NCBI GenBank assembly: GCA_003024785.1
Contig: PUQB01000216.1
Coordinates: 62,001-126,000, forward strand
DNA from: Selaginella tamariscina
Lineage: Eukaryota > Streptophyta > Lycopodiopsida > Selaginellales > Selaginellaceae
Direction: 5' to 3'
DNA: 64,000 nt
The first letter of the stretch is position 1; each line of letters starts with the position of its first letter. Under the pieces are notes generated by a model that was not told where the DNA came from, ran no database searches, and was given only the letters and a program-made list of their open reading frames with translations. The translations under genes were made by a program, and so were the position numbers. Positions 10,837 to 23,515 of this stretch are shown here, in pieces.

Positions 10837-12050
10837 CAACATTATTCGTCTTCCCTTAGCCATAAAAATTAAAAGTCAATTGGTGTTATGAGAAGGGCTC
10901 CTATGTTATTTAACCAAGTGACCCTACTCTACTTGAATCAAGTGATTCTACCATGTAAAAACTGTAACACTCACCACCCCTTTGAGAGAGTGGAACCCTC
11001 CACAAACTCAAGGGCTGCTATTGTTGCCTCCCTCCTTCAGCCACTTATGACAAGCCTACATTGGCAATTCCTATGGACCCCAGGCCCACTACTTCCCTTC
11101 TCTACCGGGTGAAGCATAGGAGGCCCTATCCACCAGCAACCTAGTGTGATAGATCTTGTTACCCAATGAGACAGCTGGTTTGGTGAGGATTAGCCGGTGC
11201 TATAAAGTGGGCAACATATTCACCTTAAGTACCCACAACTACAATGTTATTCCTTGTCAACGCTGATTTGATGTACCGTACACGCAAATTAAATAGCATT
11301 ATCACTCTCCCCTTACCTATAAAAATTAAGAGCCAATTGGTGTTACGAGGAGGGTTTCTATGCTATTTAACCAAGTGATTCTACTTTACCTGAGTCAAGT
11401 GATTCCACCAAGTAAGAACCGTGATACTCATCACTTTTTTGAGAGATTGAATGCCCTCATCCACAGACTCAAGGGTTGTTATTGGTTCCTCCCTCCTTCG
11501 ATCACTTATGACAGGCCTTACGCTGGCAATCTCGTACGGATTCCAGGCCCACTATTTTCACTTATGATAGGCCTTACACTAGCAATCCCGTATGGATCCC
11601 AAGCCCACTACTTCCCCTTCTCTATCGGGTGAAGCACATGAGGCCCTACCCACTAGTAACATGGTGTGATAGATCTTGTTGAGTGTAAGGCATGTCAATC
11701 CCTTCTCTATCGAGTGAAGCACATGAGGCCCTACCACCAGTAACATGGTGTGATATATCTCGTTACCCAACATTTGAGAGAGTGGATGCCCTCATTCACA
11801 AACTCAAGGGTTGCTATTGTTGCCTCCCTCCTTTGGTTCGGTGAGAATTAGCCCACTCACTTGGTACATGAGTTTACAAGCTTGTTCTTGATGGAAATCA
11901 AACTCAAGTTAGCTCTGATACCAAATGTAGCAACACTATCCCTTTTCTTTTAACCATAAAAATTAAGAGTCAATTGGTGTTACAAGGAGGGCTCATATAT
12001 TATTTAACCAGGTTACCGATTCCACCAGGTAAGAATCGTGACACAAATTA
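10837..12050 (-). mobile_element. Tandem LTR-like blocks of an old retrotransposon (fossil)
   Basis: Related blocks of about 450 bp begin near 10837, 11290 and 11926 (each with CCATAAAAATTAAGAGTCAA-like DNA, then a TATTTAACCAAGTGATTCTAC-like stretch). At 11911-11922 lies GCTCTGATACCA, the complement of the initiator-Met tRNA primer site TGGTATCAGAGC. This points to a minus-strand LTR element with LTR-derived repeats beside it. It is broken and old, with no coding domain recognised. The family is unknown. Confidence 0.4.
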
Positions 12051-12059
12051 TCTAGTTGA

Positions 12060-13560
12060 GCTTGTTGTGTTACAGAGAGAAGCCAATGATATGGAACAAA
12101 ATCCCCTACAAATACATTCCAGGGCCATTGTGGATAAACCACACTACACTAAAGCAACAAATAGTTCTTACATGTATTGTAGAAAACACTTATCTAATTA
12201 ATTTAAGAGGAGATGGGGTGTAGAAAAATCAAGGGCTCTAATGAATTTCTTGATACTATGATTAACAAAGCTAGGGGATTTCATCATTGACATGTTCATG
12301 GGATAGGGGGTTTGTGTCTTTAACCATAAGATTCGGAGGGAGTGTTGTGGGCAATGATTTAAATAATAAGATGTTTTACTATGTCAAAGAGACAATGATG
12401 AACGTACTAGAGGGTGAACTTATATCATCCCAGAAAATAGAAGTGAGTAATGACAACGATAATGATGAAGAACGGCTAAGTAGTGAGAAAGACTAGTCAA
12501 AGAAAGAATTGGACGATGAACCAAGAGAGAGACATCCCCATCCTAAAAGGAAAAAAAAAAAGAAAAAAACAAAAAAAAACAACACCTTCCATTGAACATA
12601 AGGAAACGATGATCTGACATTCTAAATGAATGCGATGTAGGTCCTCAAGATGGAGAGAATACGTCACCTCCCAAGCAAAAGAGGAAAACGATTGTGAAGA
12701 AAGGACAACCCAAAATATTCTCCTTGTGCATTCTTAGATGACAACATCTAAGAATGCACAAGGAGAATATTTGTTATGAGGGCAAGAAAGAAGAATTAAG
12801 AAGTCGTTTTAATTGCATTTAATCATGTCAAGAGGGTACTAACTAAGAGTGTTAAACAATTGAAAATGGTGGTAGAGGAAGAGGTAGACCCAAGAAATTA
12901 GCAAAATAAAGTATTTTTTTCAATAAACACACAAAAGATGAGTTTTCACTTTAATAATATTAATTAATCCTCTTTAAATTGATAAATTAATCATGTTTGA
13001 TCCACAATTAGAAAGTTTCTTTAAACCCAAGAATAAATATGAAGAAAGAATTCAGTGAAACTTTATTCATTTCATTCAAAAATCATTTTATGTAGTTATT
13101 CTCTTTCTTTAAGAAAAATACTAAAATTAATTTATGTATGTGAAGCTTGAATCACCTTATGAAAATTCTTTTACACCATAACATACATGTTCAAAATTTG
13201 TTTCTATAAAACATGTCTTCAATGTTAAGAATAACCAATTGAGCTTTAAAGATGAAGTTTTGTATGGATAATTACAATTTTACTTACTGTTTCAAAGCCT
13301 AAAACACTAGTTTGTACGGATGTGTGTATTGCAATGCGCACTTCATCAATTAGACTAACTCTTCTCATAGCACATGCACATGGATATGAAGTGGTTGGAC
13401 TTAGCACTGTGAACTTCAAGAATACTCTTAAAATATTCTCATTTAATAATTACACAATTTTACCAATTACACACATGACTCATCGGTTCTCCATTAATGG
13501 GATACATGTACTTAAAATGAATAAACTATTTTAAATTTAAAATTACTATTTCTTAGAACA
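12060..13560 (+). mobile_element. Unclassified element with ORF remnants, copy 1
   Basis: This segment matches about 23516-25080. Both copies carry pieces of one unrecognised protein. The plus-strand translation includes RAIVDKPHYTKATNSSYM here and VVGNDLDNKMFYYVKE in the second copy, followed by an acidic/Lys-rich tail (DNDEERLSSEKD). Several frame changes and stops are present in both copies. I do not recognise the family. Confidence 0.4.
12712..12771. repeat. Perfect 28-bp inverted repeat with 4-nt loop
   Basis: The left arm is 12712-12739, the loop ACAA is 12740-12743, and the right arm is 12744-12771; the arms are exact complements. The homologous place in the second copy (about 24150-24185) has only one arm, so the palindrome arose after the duplication. 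Confidence 0.95.
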
Positions 13561-15138
13561 TATTAAATACATTACACTTATACAAGAATTATGTAACTAA
13601 ATGGGGCCTTTTTATTATTTATTAATATGTTTATAATATGTTAACATGAAGTTCCTTTTCTTAATATGTTTTATACTTAATATGTTTATTATGAATTCAA
13701 GTTTTCCTTCCATAAGTTCTAAATTTTTATTATTTAGTATGATACATATTACTTATTTTTATATATTATGCACGTTTCAAAAGAAGAAGAGCCAAACGTT
13801 CTTGGGTGCAAATTCCACGTTAATATACATTTTGATAAGAACTACATCAAGGATTTAGTTAGGAGAGGATTTAACATAAAGCTATACATACAAATACATG
13901 TATAAAATGTCTAAACATTCTTTTAAGGTCTCATTGGATCATATATGCCTAATTAAACAATAATTAATTAGAGTAGAAAAAGCCTTATGTATGTAGTTTT
14001 ATTAAGGTTTATACATAATGGAAAAAAAGAGATAATTAGTATGCTATATGGTATAAGAGGATCAATTAAAGAAATATACTAAGATAATATAAATATTTTA
14101 GTGGATAAGCTATGGCATATTATTAGAACTCAAGATAAAGATACATTAGTTCATATTATTGGTTTTTCTTTTTTTTCTATTTTCATGGATGATTCATATT
14201 GTTGGGGCAATGAATGACTCATATCAAGCTCATGTACAAACCTTAGTGCAAGTATAAGTGTCATTATTTCTTATTATAAAGAATATATGATGCAAAGGTA
14301 TATTGGAATGTTATTGTAAATGCCGTTCATGGCCAAATTATCTATGACATTTTTTGAATAATGCTATTTACTGTAAATTTAGAGCTTTTAGTATTTTTAA
14401 TAAACCAATTTTAACATACTTTATAATGCTCACAATGAAGAACCACTTTTAGTTATCACATTTCTCTTTCTCTTTATTAAAATGTTTCTTTAAAGTGTCC
14501 CATCGATTCTTCAATTGTTATATTTTCATTTATTTATTAAATCTCCCGTAACCTTATTAACTTCTTCCAATCCTTGCTTGAGAAACTCTTTATAACCTTA
14601 TTCCTACTTCTTGCTTGATAAGTGTTTAATCTTTTAAGTATAACATTTTTATGTTTCAACAGCCCAAGTTAGCTTGTTAGTTTTGATCATGATATATGTG
14701 TGTGTAGGCCCTTTTCCATGCATCAGAAATTAAGATAAACATAATTTAAATTATTAATAAATAAATGTTAATATATTTAATTTAACCGTTAATAAACGCT
14801 ATCATAATAAATACATATATTAACTAATCAGTACATAACAATGTTGTATAAGTATTCATTTTTCATCAATTTAAATTAAAATCTCTATGCCAAATCAAAT
14901 AAATGTCACATAAATCAAATAAATAAAAACTAGCCGAAGACCTGCAAATGGTACACATTTTGGCGTGCAAGTACATATATTTTCTGTTTATTTTACAGCA
15001 TTGATAGTGTTCGTCCTTGCAAGATATGCTCATCTAGCTTAGTGAAATTCTCAATCTAATACAGTTAACAAATTTATTTGAAAGCAGCACAGCATTCAAC
15101 TGGACAAACAAACACTGCATAGTGAGCTGCAATTTATA

Positions 15139-15502
15139 TCAACGTACTAGACACTGGCCATAGAAGCAAAATGCACGCCAACAACATAGATCTTCGGAGG
15201 TGCATGGGTAGCCTTTTGGTATGCATCCCCTCTTGCCTTCACCACCAGGCCATGAGTTCAATTTTTCCTACTCTACTTAGAAATTAAGTTTTGTATTGTA
15301 TTACCTGAATTGGTCACTTCCTTAATGAGTGCAGCTATTCCTTCTCCATTCAGCAATTCCCCTGTAATAATCAAGGCAACATATATACCAAATAATATAT
15401 GATTGTACGTTGTTGTGGGACTTCTCTTGCCCATGTACCAGAGGCAATTGCAGTAACCAAAAGCACAAGCACAAGCAGCACAGAGTTTGTTGCTCTCACC
15501 AT
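15139..15502 (-). CDS. Secreted six-cysteine knottin (inhibitor cystine knot) precursor, intact copy B
   Basis: Three exons: 15502-15409, 15361-15305 and 15236-15139, all GT-AG and in phase, give 82 aa. Residues 1-25 are a signal peptide (MVRATNSVLLVLVLLVTAIA then SGTWA, likely cut before RE). An acidic pro-region follows, then Lys-Arg, then the mature domain GCIPKGYPCTSEDLCC plus WRAFCFYGQCLVR and a stop. The cysteine spacing C-x6-C-x5-CC-x4-C-x4-C is the knottin pattern shared by plant amylase/protease inhibitors and antimicrobial peptides; the CIPKG start recalls amaranth-type inhibitors. It probably acts outside the cell. The exact family is not recognised. The exon 3 acceptor (GTGGTGAAG) is pyrimidine-poor but is the only one that keeps the frame. 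Upstream, to the right, lie three tandem promoter-like units. Two related copies in the window are broken. Confidence 0.78.
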
Positions 15503-15509
15503 TGTAACT

Positions 15510-16080
15510 AGCTATTGATACTGCATGCTACTAGCCTGCACATATAATATATTCGACTAACCATCCTCGTTTATCTCGGGTTACTGTATTCCGAACGGCT
15601 GCACTGTTTTAGAAGATTTTGAAATAAATTAATCTAGTAAATAAATCTTTCTTACAATCTTTCTAGATTAATAACATAATATGATTTAATATATATTGAT
15701 ACTCATGTTACTTGCCTGTATATAATACGACTAACCATCCTCGTGTATCTCGTGGGCCGTATACTCTATTAGTTGACTTGCCACCATATATAATAGCTGA
15801 GCTGTTTCAATCCCTTGTTTCAGAAACTTTGGAAATAAATCAAATAGATAAAGATAAATCTTTCTCACATTATTCTTTATATTGAAATTACATTAGATAC
15901 TCAATCTTTCTAGATTATATATATTCGACTAACCATCCTCGTGTCTCTCGTTGGGCTGTATACTGTATTACTTGACTTGCCACCGATGGATAAAAGAAAA
16001 CGATGGCTGATCGCTTGTTTAGAAGATTTGGAAATAAATCAATTAATATAATAAATAATAATATAAATGCATAGGATGGA
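15510..16080 (-). promoter_or_regulatory. Three tandem promoter/leader units upstream of knottin copy B
   Basis: Units of roughly 160-220 bp start near 15520, 15695 and 15915. Each contains the block found just before the start codon (GGCTAGTAGCATGCAGTATC in gene orientation), an AT-rich TATA-like stretch, CGAGGATGGTTAGTCG, a TACAGCCCACGAG-type block, and AACAAGGGATTGAAACAGC. The gene's own promoter and 5' leader appear to have been tandemly copied. Confidence 0.6.
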
Positions 16081-16330
16081 AGAGAGAGAGATTAACCTTG
16101 TTATTATACAGGTAGAACAGCCGGTTTAGGATGAAAGAGGAAATAACAGATATAAAAGTGTCATTTCTCATTATGTATAAACTTTATATATATATATATA
16201 AATGTGTGTGAGTGTGTGCGCGCTGTCACAGGAGCAGCAGTTTGGACAAAGCTCCTGAAAGCTTTGAAGTTCCTGTAAAGTAAGGGAAATACATGTAAAA
16301 CATATACACACATTGTGTGTGTATGTATGT
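16060..16330 (-). repeat. Inverted match to 7765-8060
   Basis: It carries the reverse complement of the GAGCTTTGTCCAAACTGCTG and CCTAAACCGG blocks; a third, diverged copy sits at about 17640-17840. Function unknown; these could be old exon or leader fragments. Confidence 0.6.
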
Positions 16331-16384
16331 ATATGTTGTATACGTGTAAGTTATATATAATATTATTATATTAGACACACACAC

Positions 16385-17250
16385 ATTATTAGCAGGAGAG
16401 ATCTTGGCAAGTTTATAAAGAGTTTAGAGAGTTAACTAAACGAATATGAAAACGAGTTAAGGGTGAGTCTTAACAGGGTTAAGAAAAACCCTAAAACTGC
16501 TAAAGAATGTTGCAAAATTAATCAATTAGTTGACCAATTAGAAGAGTTCGTTATTAATAAGAAAACAAATAGTAACTAATAAAATAAGTTTATTAATGTG
16601 GTGTATTAATAGATTGTTAATATTATATTTTAAAAGACTTATATATAAGTTAGATATAACTATAATTTATGATTTAAATAGTCACAAGAAATATTCTTTT
16701 AAAAGGAAGAGTGTCAATGTTTACCAGCAAATATAAATAAAATATAATAAATTATAATCAAGTGATGAACTCTCTAAATGCTAAATGAAAGTATAAATTA
16801 AATGGATTATTTTAGTATATGAAATTTTATACAAAAGAAATAGAGCACATTCTCTCTAATCTCTATAACACATATTGACACATATATTTAATTTTAACTT
16901 TTATTTATTTGTTTCTTTTTATATTTAGACGTGTGATAGAAGTGGACAGGAAGAGCAGATAATGAAGCTGGAGAAGGCTTAAATTCTTACAAGAGGCAGT
17001 GAACCTTCACAAGCTGATGAAGAAGAACAGAATGTGTATGTATGTATGTATGTATATGTTGTATTTATGTATTAAATTTTAATTAGATTAATAGTGGTTC
17101 CAATGTATGTATATGTGTGTATTTATGTATTTTATATTTTAATTAGATTAATCAATGTGATCAAAGTGGAGGCTTAAGTTTGATATTTTATTCAAGGAGT
17201 GGTTTGAGGAAACAGAATCGACGGTGGATCTAAGCCCTTGTTTGATTCAA
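16385..17250 (+). pseudogene. Degenerate coiled-coil gene fragment of unknown family
   Basis: The translation at about 16400-16565 gives LNEYENELRVSLNRVKKNPK and DQLEEFVINKK, interrupted by a stop. A second piece at about 16930-17035 reads DRSGQEEQIMKLEKA. A related, more decayed segment at 17850-18000 contains ELEAENRI before a good donor. The charged, heptad-like composition suggests a coiled coil. I do not recognise the protein. Part of the segment recurs at about 28790-29060. Confidence 0.3.
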
Positions 17251-17999
17251 ATGTTTTTAAATATATTATGCGAAGATTAATTAATAATGTTTTATTATAA
17301 ACATCAATGAACTATAATGCAATTACACTTTACCGAGTGGTTTTCAATATTAAAAACAAAACAAAACGCTAAGTTTGCTAAGTAAATAATTGTACATGGG
17401 TATGCATATGGGTACGGGTATCTTTCTTACAATATATATTATCTAAGTATTTATATTATATTCATTCTAGAATGATTGAGTATCTAATGTAATTTCATAT
17501 AAAGAATATATTTGTATATATTTAAAAATTTGATAATATAAATTTAGTATTTTAGTTAAAACAGAATAGCAGAAGTTCCCATGTATTATATGCATTATAA
17601 TAATATATATAATAACATTAAGCATGGGCAGAGAGAGGTGACGAAGTAACAGATATAGAAGAGTCATTTCTCTAAAATTTAGGGACGTTGTTTAATATAG
17701 ATATACATTATGTATAAAATTTATATATAACTTACACGTATACACACATATACATACATACACAATGTGTGTATATGTTTTACATGTATTTCCCTTACTT
17801 TCCAGGAGCTTTCAGGAGCTTTCTCCCAAACTGCTGCAGTCTGCTAGGAAAGTTAATAGAGACCACAGTAAATGAAAACGAGTTAAGGCACGGTTTTAGA
17901 CTTAAACGAGTTTAAGAACAACCCTAAAACAGCGGACGAAATTAAACAATCAATTAGAAGAGCTTGAGGCAGAAAATCGGATAGGTACGTATATTAATA

Positions 18000-19100
18000 A
18001 AACACTAACAATAACTAATATTAATGTGGTGTATTAATAGAATGTTAATATTATATTATAATATAGCTATAGTTTATAATGCCAATGTTTACTAACAAAT
18101 AAATCAGATATAATAAATTCAATATAATCAAATGATGAACTATCTAAATGCTATAATGGATTATTTTAGTTTATGAAATCTTATACAAAAATATTCTCTC
18201 TGTAACAGGAACACACACATATTTTAGTCTTGGTTTACCCACAAACAACTAGAAATTGGTTGCAGTAGTGTAGTATATATAACATTATTTATTGTATAAT
18301 AATAATATACAGATACATCCATTCAGATATGTACAGCTTAAATCATAAACTTGGTAAGAATATTTTATTCAATTATTTATTTACTATGAGAATAAGAAAA
18401 ATCTTTATTTTAAAATTAAAATTTTATGTTACAGTTATAATTAAATTAAAATGAACTAGAAATATAATATATACTGTGTGCCATACGGAAATCCGTACGT
18501 AGTAAATGTGATAAATACCATATAATATTTGTTCTATATATTGATATAATGTCCCCTAAACTAAATAGTAATAAATGTAAATGAGATATACTTATTTAGA
18601 TTTATGATAGTAAAGTTTTATATTTGGAATAACACTAATCATTTAAAATTTAAAGTTGTTGTACCAATCATGTTTGAGATAAAATAATTCTTAATTAATA
18701 CACATTGAATTTATTTATTAACTCCATTTGAAACGCTGATTATATAAGTAAACAATTTTGGTATTGTCGTGGGGGAGGCTAAATGGTGCGCTAAAGCTCG
18801 CTCGCTTCCGTACAATTTACGTACAGATCAGTATAACAAGGGCATCTCTAGCACCAAGGATGTGTTCTTGTACTAAAGCATTAGAATAAACATTTATTTT
18901 CTTAGTAATTAATATGAGAACACGTCCTTGGCACCAAGGACATGTTCTTATCTTATATAATCTATGTTTTACGGTATAACCCTAGAGAAGTCTAATTTCA
19001 AGATTACATCAGGTTAAAAAAATTAATTAAAAAATTAATGTTAATCATTTTATGTGAAGTCAAATTAAGACATTTTGTAATAATAGAAATAATCCTTTGT
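18000..19100. other. AT-rich intergenic DNA
   Basis: No ORF of note. Two copies of the dispersed 20-bp near-palindrome lie at 18843 and 18923. Confidence 0.4.
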
Positions 19101-22100
19101 TAAATTTTTAAAAAAAATACAAACATCCATTTTCAATATCCAACTGCTCCACGAGAGAATATAATGTTAACCTTGTTTGAGCAATGAATGAAAATCTTGC
19201 TTTTTCCAAAACATTACATACGACATAGTACATGTGTCTGTTAGGAGTGTATCCATAATTAAGATAAATGGTTAAAGAAACATACATGTTGCATTTACAT
19301 TTAAGATATTGTAATATGATGATTGTGCATCCCTTTTCCAATCCTCCCTCATGATATGCAAGATGAAACAAGTGCTCTAGAGGACACAACCATATGCTCT
19401 AAATGAGAGAACATGAATGACATAACATCACAAATTGATTTCCTTGCTTTCTTAGATGCCTTACAACGACTTCAGATTTGATGTCCTTCCTTACTTTTCT
19501 AGGTATTTCTCGAGATAAAGGATCCGTAGGGAAGGTCCTTGCATTTGGAACTTTTGTGGATTAGTTACATGCATCCATGTAGAAGATTGATAGTGGTAAC
19601 GTACATCAGTAAGCATTATAATCTCTTCCTGTGTCAAATTTGTAACAAAAAAGAGCCCGAAACAATTTTGGGCACTTGAGACACATAGTGTAGGAATGCA
19701 AGATATTTCATGTAAATGAATTTGTGATTTGTTAATGTTTATGTGTTCATAGAGAAGAAAGTTAGTAATATGTTGTCCTTCGCATCAAGGACAATACATA
19801 TAGTAGAAAATTGTTTATGTAAACTTTATTGTCATCCTTGGCACTGAAACCTTGGCAAGTCTGGACCAATTGCGTGACTTTGTCCTCTGCATTAATTTTC
19901 ACAGCACCAAAGAATTAAGAACATGAACATTGTGCACTCCCAGGGATAAACTGGTAAACCACATTTTTTTTTCTATGAATTAGGATCAATCTTGTGACAC
20001 CTCACTTTTTCCAATCTTTATCATGCACAACTTCCTCATGCAAAATACTATTTTAAACACAATCAGCATTCTCAAAATCTAGTAAGGAAGGTGTTGTCGA
20101 AAATTGTTAGTCTTTGACATCCTGGAAATTCTATAATATATATAGTGGCCTATGTAAATCACCTTCAAAATAGGAATTGACTATTTTCTCTTAAAAATTT
20201 CATATGTTGTTAATAATTTAGTCATCCAATTCAATATCAGAATCATGAGAGGCCTCCTCTACCATTGAAACAACATTCCTGGTCTATAATGTGTCTAGAT
20301 AATAGGTCTGTTACGATGGCCCACTACTTAAATATCAACCCACAAAGGTAGCATATGCCCTTACGCATTCCATAAAAGCATCAATTAGGTCAAGTTTGGT
20401 AGCATCTACAATGTCTAGCTTTTTTCCTAGTGCTCCTAAAAATCATTTTATCTTGTCATGACTCGACAAATTGACATTAGGGACGAGGGATTGATGTTTT
20501 GAAGTTCCTACATTAAAGACATATGCTAATCATAATAAAAATGTAATGTTAATCTTATTTGCAAACTATGTTGGCTCCAATGTTATTTCTCTCCATCAAC
20601 CATGTAAGTCATGTCCAAAGTTTGTGTATGTGTGTCTCAACTACATTACTAGATCTCTAGAAAAATAAAAGTTCCTTACTCAAGTCCCTGCTTCTCTTTA
20701 AAGCTCCCATTATCTGCTAATAGGATAAATGTTGTTTATTATTATATATTCTTCATGTGCTATTGTCTACTTTGAGTATAATGGAATCGGCATCCATATT
20801 CATGTACCACATCATGGCCAAAAACCTTTCTCATAACATTTTAATCGACTATAGCTTCATCATCCATGAAACTGTGAATCTGGGGTACTTTGAATTCCGA
20901 ACACATGATAACAATCATAGCTCATGTGCTACAACATCTTTATCTTCATCTTATATATAGCAATCGTCTATATGGGTTTAAACTGTAGAACCAATTGAAC
21001 TTAATAAAAATTAATGTGCTTTTTATACTTTCATGTGTTCAAAGATAAATGATGACTTATGATCATAAACAAAAATGTTCATAATGGCCCAGTCAACAAC
21101 TTTATGCATATGATTAAAACACAAATACACATCTTGCAAGTCTGCATTGGAACACATTTTATTAATTAGGTGCAAGCATGAATTATTCCCATATATGACA
21201 TTTGAAAACATGAGGAACTCATCGACGCACTATCCAAGTAAAATGAAAGATTCCAAGTAAGGCCATCTCAAAGACCTCTTAAGTTCAAGAAGCTCATTCA
21301 AACCATGGTTGATGACAATAAACTTCATCTTTGCTGAATGCAATAAATCCTGTAGGAGGTGCAATGAGAAAATATTTTATAATTACTTATAATATAATCC
21401 AATACTAATAAGCTATATTAAAGAATTTGTTTTCGATGTTGAGAATGAAAATATACAAATCCTAAGACATATTCATGATAGCTTTGAAGGAGGTCTAACT
21501 TTGTACACTATCATCCTGGGTGCCAAGGACATTGGTCTTTTGGAGGAATGCATTCCTCAGCACGAGGATGGTAAGGGATTATTTTACATGATGTAAACAG
21601 ACATAAAATGATCCAAAAATGTTATGATTTCTATCCTTAGTACTGAGGACAAAGCAAATTGTACAGCCACCCAATAATGGCATAAGATATTGCTCCAAAG
21701 CATAACATTAACGTCCTCGGTGCCAAGGATGGAAGTCTAGCACTGAGGATGTTTAAGTGAACAAACACACATTCATTATTAGTTAGTGGTAGAATCTCAT
21801 CTACAACATCTTGTAGTTCCTTATATGTTAACAAAGTCTTGGTGGTTGGGTCAATCTTTGTCAATTTGATAAAAAATGATATCCGATGCTACATCCAACT
21901 AGGAGTTGCCTTTGGAGTCTAAACAAGGCATTCATGCACTTTCCTCAACATGGAATCCAAATGTGCTAGGGGGAGCATGATGATTATGCTTATCAACATG
22001 GATGAATAACCTTGTCATGTTTATGTTTGAAGAAACCACAGTGTACCATATAGCATCACATGCACGCATGCATTTTGATTGAAACCCACAAAATTTACAC

Positions 22101-22560
22101 ATAAATTTCATGGGTTGGATTTAGTTGTCCTACTGATGATTTACATTGCAAAGTGTAATTTTATAATTCTTGGTTAGTACCCACCTTGTTTAGATACAAA
22201 CAATTGATGTTGTTACATGAAAGATGACCACCACACCTACTAGCTCGAACACTACCATTGAATCCTTCTAGTGTGATTCATGGTTCCTAATCCAAACATG
22301 GTCATCCTTCCCTATCTACATTTATGTTAGTGAATCCTTGAACAAGGGCAAGTTCAAAAACCATATCCCCATGGTATGATTGAGGGACTTTAGTACATAT
22401 GACTTGCTTACATTTGCTCAAGCTATTCCTTGTGTGGCTACCTAATGCATAAAGAATTCATATAAAGATGACTTTCCACTGGCCTTCTATTTAATTACAG
22501 GCTCTTCGTTATACTCATTAATAATTAGATTTCCTGCATGAATAGAAAAACTATATATTA
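19100..22560 (-). mobile_element. Decayed DNA-transposon-like region with zinc-finger-like remnant
   Basis: Only short minus-strand ORFs survive (19108-19389, 21023-21211, 21637-21864). At about 22160-22020 the minus strand reads MCKFCGFQSKCMRACDAIWY, followed by HNHHAP, a C-x2-C ... H-x-H arrangement reminiscent of the zinc fingers next to MULE/FAR1-type transposases. No catalytic core could be identified, so class and extent are uncertain. The region is dense in the dispersed CATCCT...AGGATG motif. Confidence 0.3.
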
Positions 22561-22782
22561 GATTATACAAATAAAGGCAACAACCTAATTTGTTTGTTGT
22601 GTCAGTATAATTTCTAAAATCTCCAAAGACTGATTAGAAGAGTTGTCCTTAACTAATACAAACAAGCTCCTCTACATGGATCATAAAATCCATTCCCATA
22701 TCAAGGTTGATTTGGAACATACTATTGTCAAATGAAATATCTTTTGTAAGACCCTTAAGTCTTACAAGAATTTAATGATTTT

Positions 22783-22803
22783 CCTAAACCCTAAACCCTA
22801 AAT
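22783..22803. repeat. Interstitial plant-type telomeric repeats
   Basis: About three tandem CCCTAAA units (TTTAGGG on the other strand), the canonical land-plant telomere unit. A looser CCCTAAA-like tract lies at about 6153-6180. They may be healed breaks or chance. Confidence 0.6.
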
Positions 22804-23268
22804 CAAAAATCAACTTGTAAAATAGATTGCCATAAGTAAATCCACCTCCCACTTTCTCATCTATACCGCTTGTTAATGTCCCCATAAGATACTATAATGA
22901 ATTTCATAAGAAACCACGATAAAGAAAATAGTTTGAAAATGAAACAGGAAGAATATTGTTATATTATAGGTGAACCCGATTCGTGAGTTCCCCTGAATGA
23001 CACATACAATTTGCTAGCAAAATACTCTCTTAAAATTATTTATTAATTACTTTTATATGCATATGTATATGTATTAAATTACCTGGAATTTGTTGCTTAG
23101 AGACAAACAAAATGTGGCAAGTTGGTTGGTATTTTATGTTTACAATATTATTATAGTATATATACAAAAAAATTCAATTTAAACTCAAAGGAAATGGTTG
23201 TTTAAATTAATAGCATAGATTGACAAGGATATAATGTTGGGGTTAAGGTATGTTATTTTATTCTTAGC

Positions 23269-23451
23269 ACTTAAGGTGAATATGATGCCCACTTTATAGC
23301 CCCACCGTCCTCAGTGTCGAGGATGGAGAGGTGCCAAGGATGCAGAGTGCCTTTTTAAGGAGAAGGAAAATGTTTATAATTTGGTCTCGCCTCCATCCTT
23401 GGCACTGAGGATGGTGGAGGCTATAAAGTGGGCAACATATTCACCTTAAGT
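23269..23451. mobile_element. MITE-like hairpin element, copy 2
   Basis: Same terminal inverted repeats and internal layout as 10589-10771. It begins ACTTAAGGTGAATATGATG and ends with the complement CATATTCACCTTAAGT. Confidence 0.6.
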
Positions 23452-23515
23452 ACCCATAAGTATAATGTTATTCCTCTTCAACATTGATTTGATGTACTCT
23501 ACATGCAAATTGTCC

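Larger units (their letters stand above)
10555..16400. repeat. Segmental duplication, unit 1 (repeat element plus knottin gene)
   Basis: The segment is colinear with about 23235-28640. Shared landmarks in order are the hairpin repeat (10589/23269), the GCCATTGTGGATAAAC block (12122/23594), the GGGATTTCATCATTG block (12276/23759), the TTTCAACAGCCCAAGTTAGC block (14655/27040), the knottin gene, and the promoter units. Each copy has private insertions and deletions. Confidence 0.8.

Noticed and set aside
11911-11922. A complete LTR retrotransposon on the minus strand around the primer-site-like sequence
   Set aside because: Only LTR-like blocks and a primer-site match are visible; no coding domain or matching outer LTR could be supported, so only a fossil fragment is annotated.
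22746-22803. Telomere or centromere proximity
   Set aside because: Only about three CCCTAAA units; too few to indicate a chromosome end.
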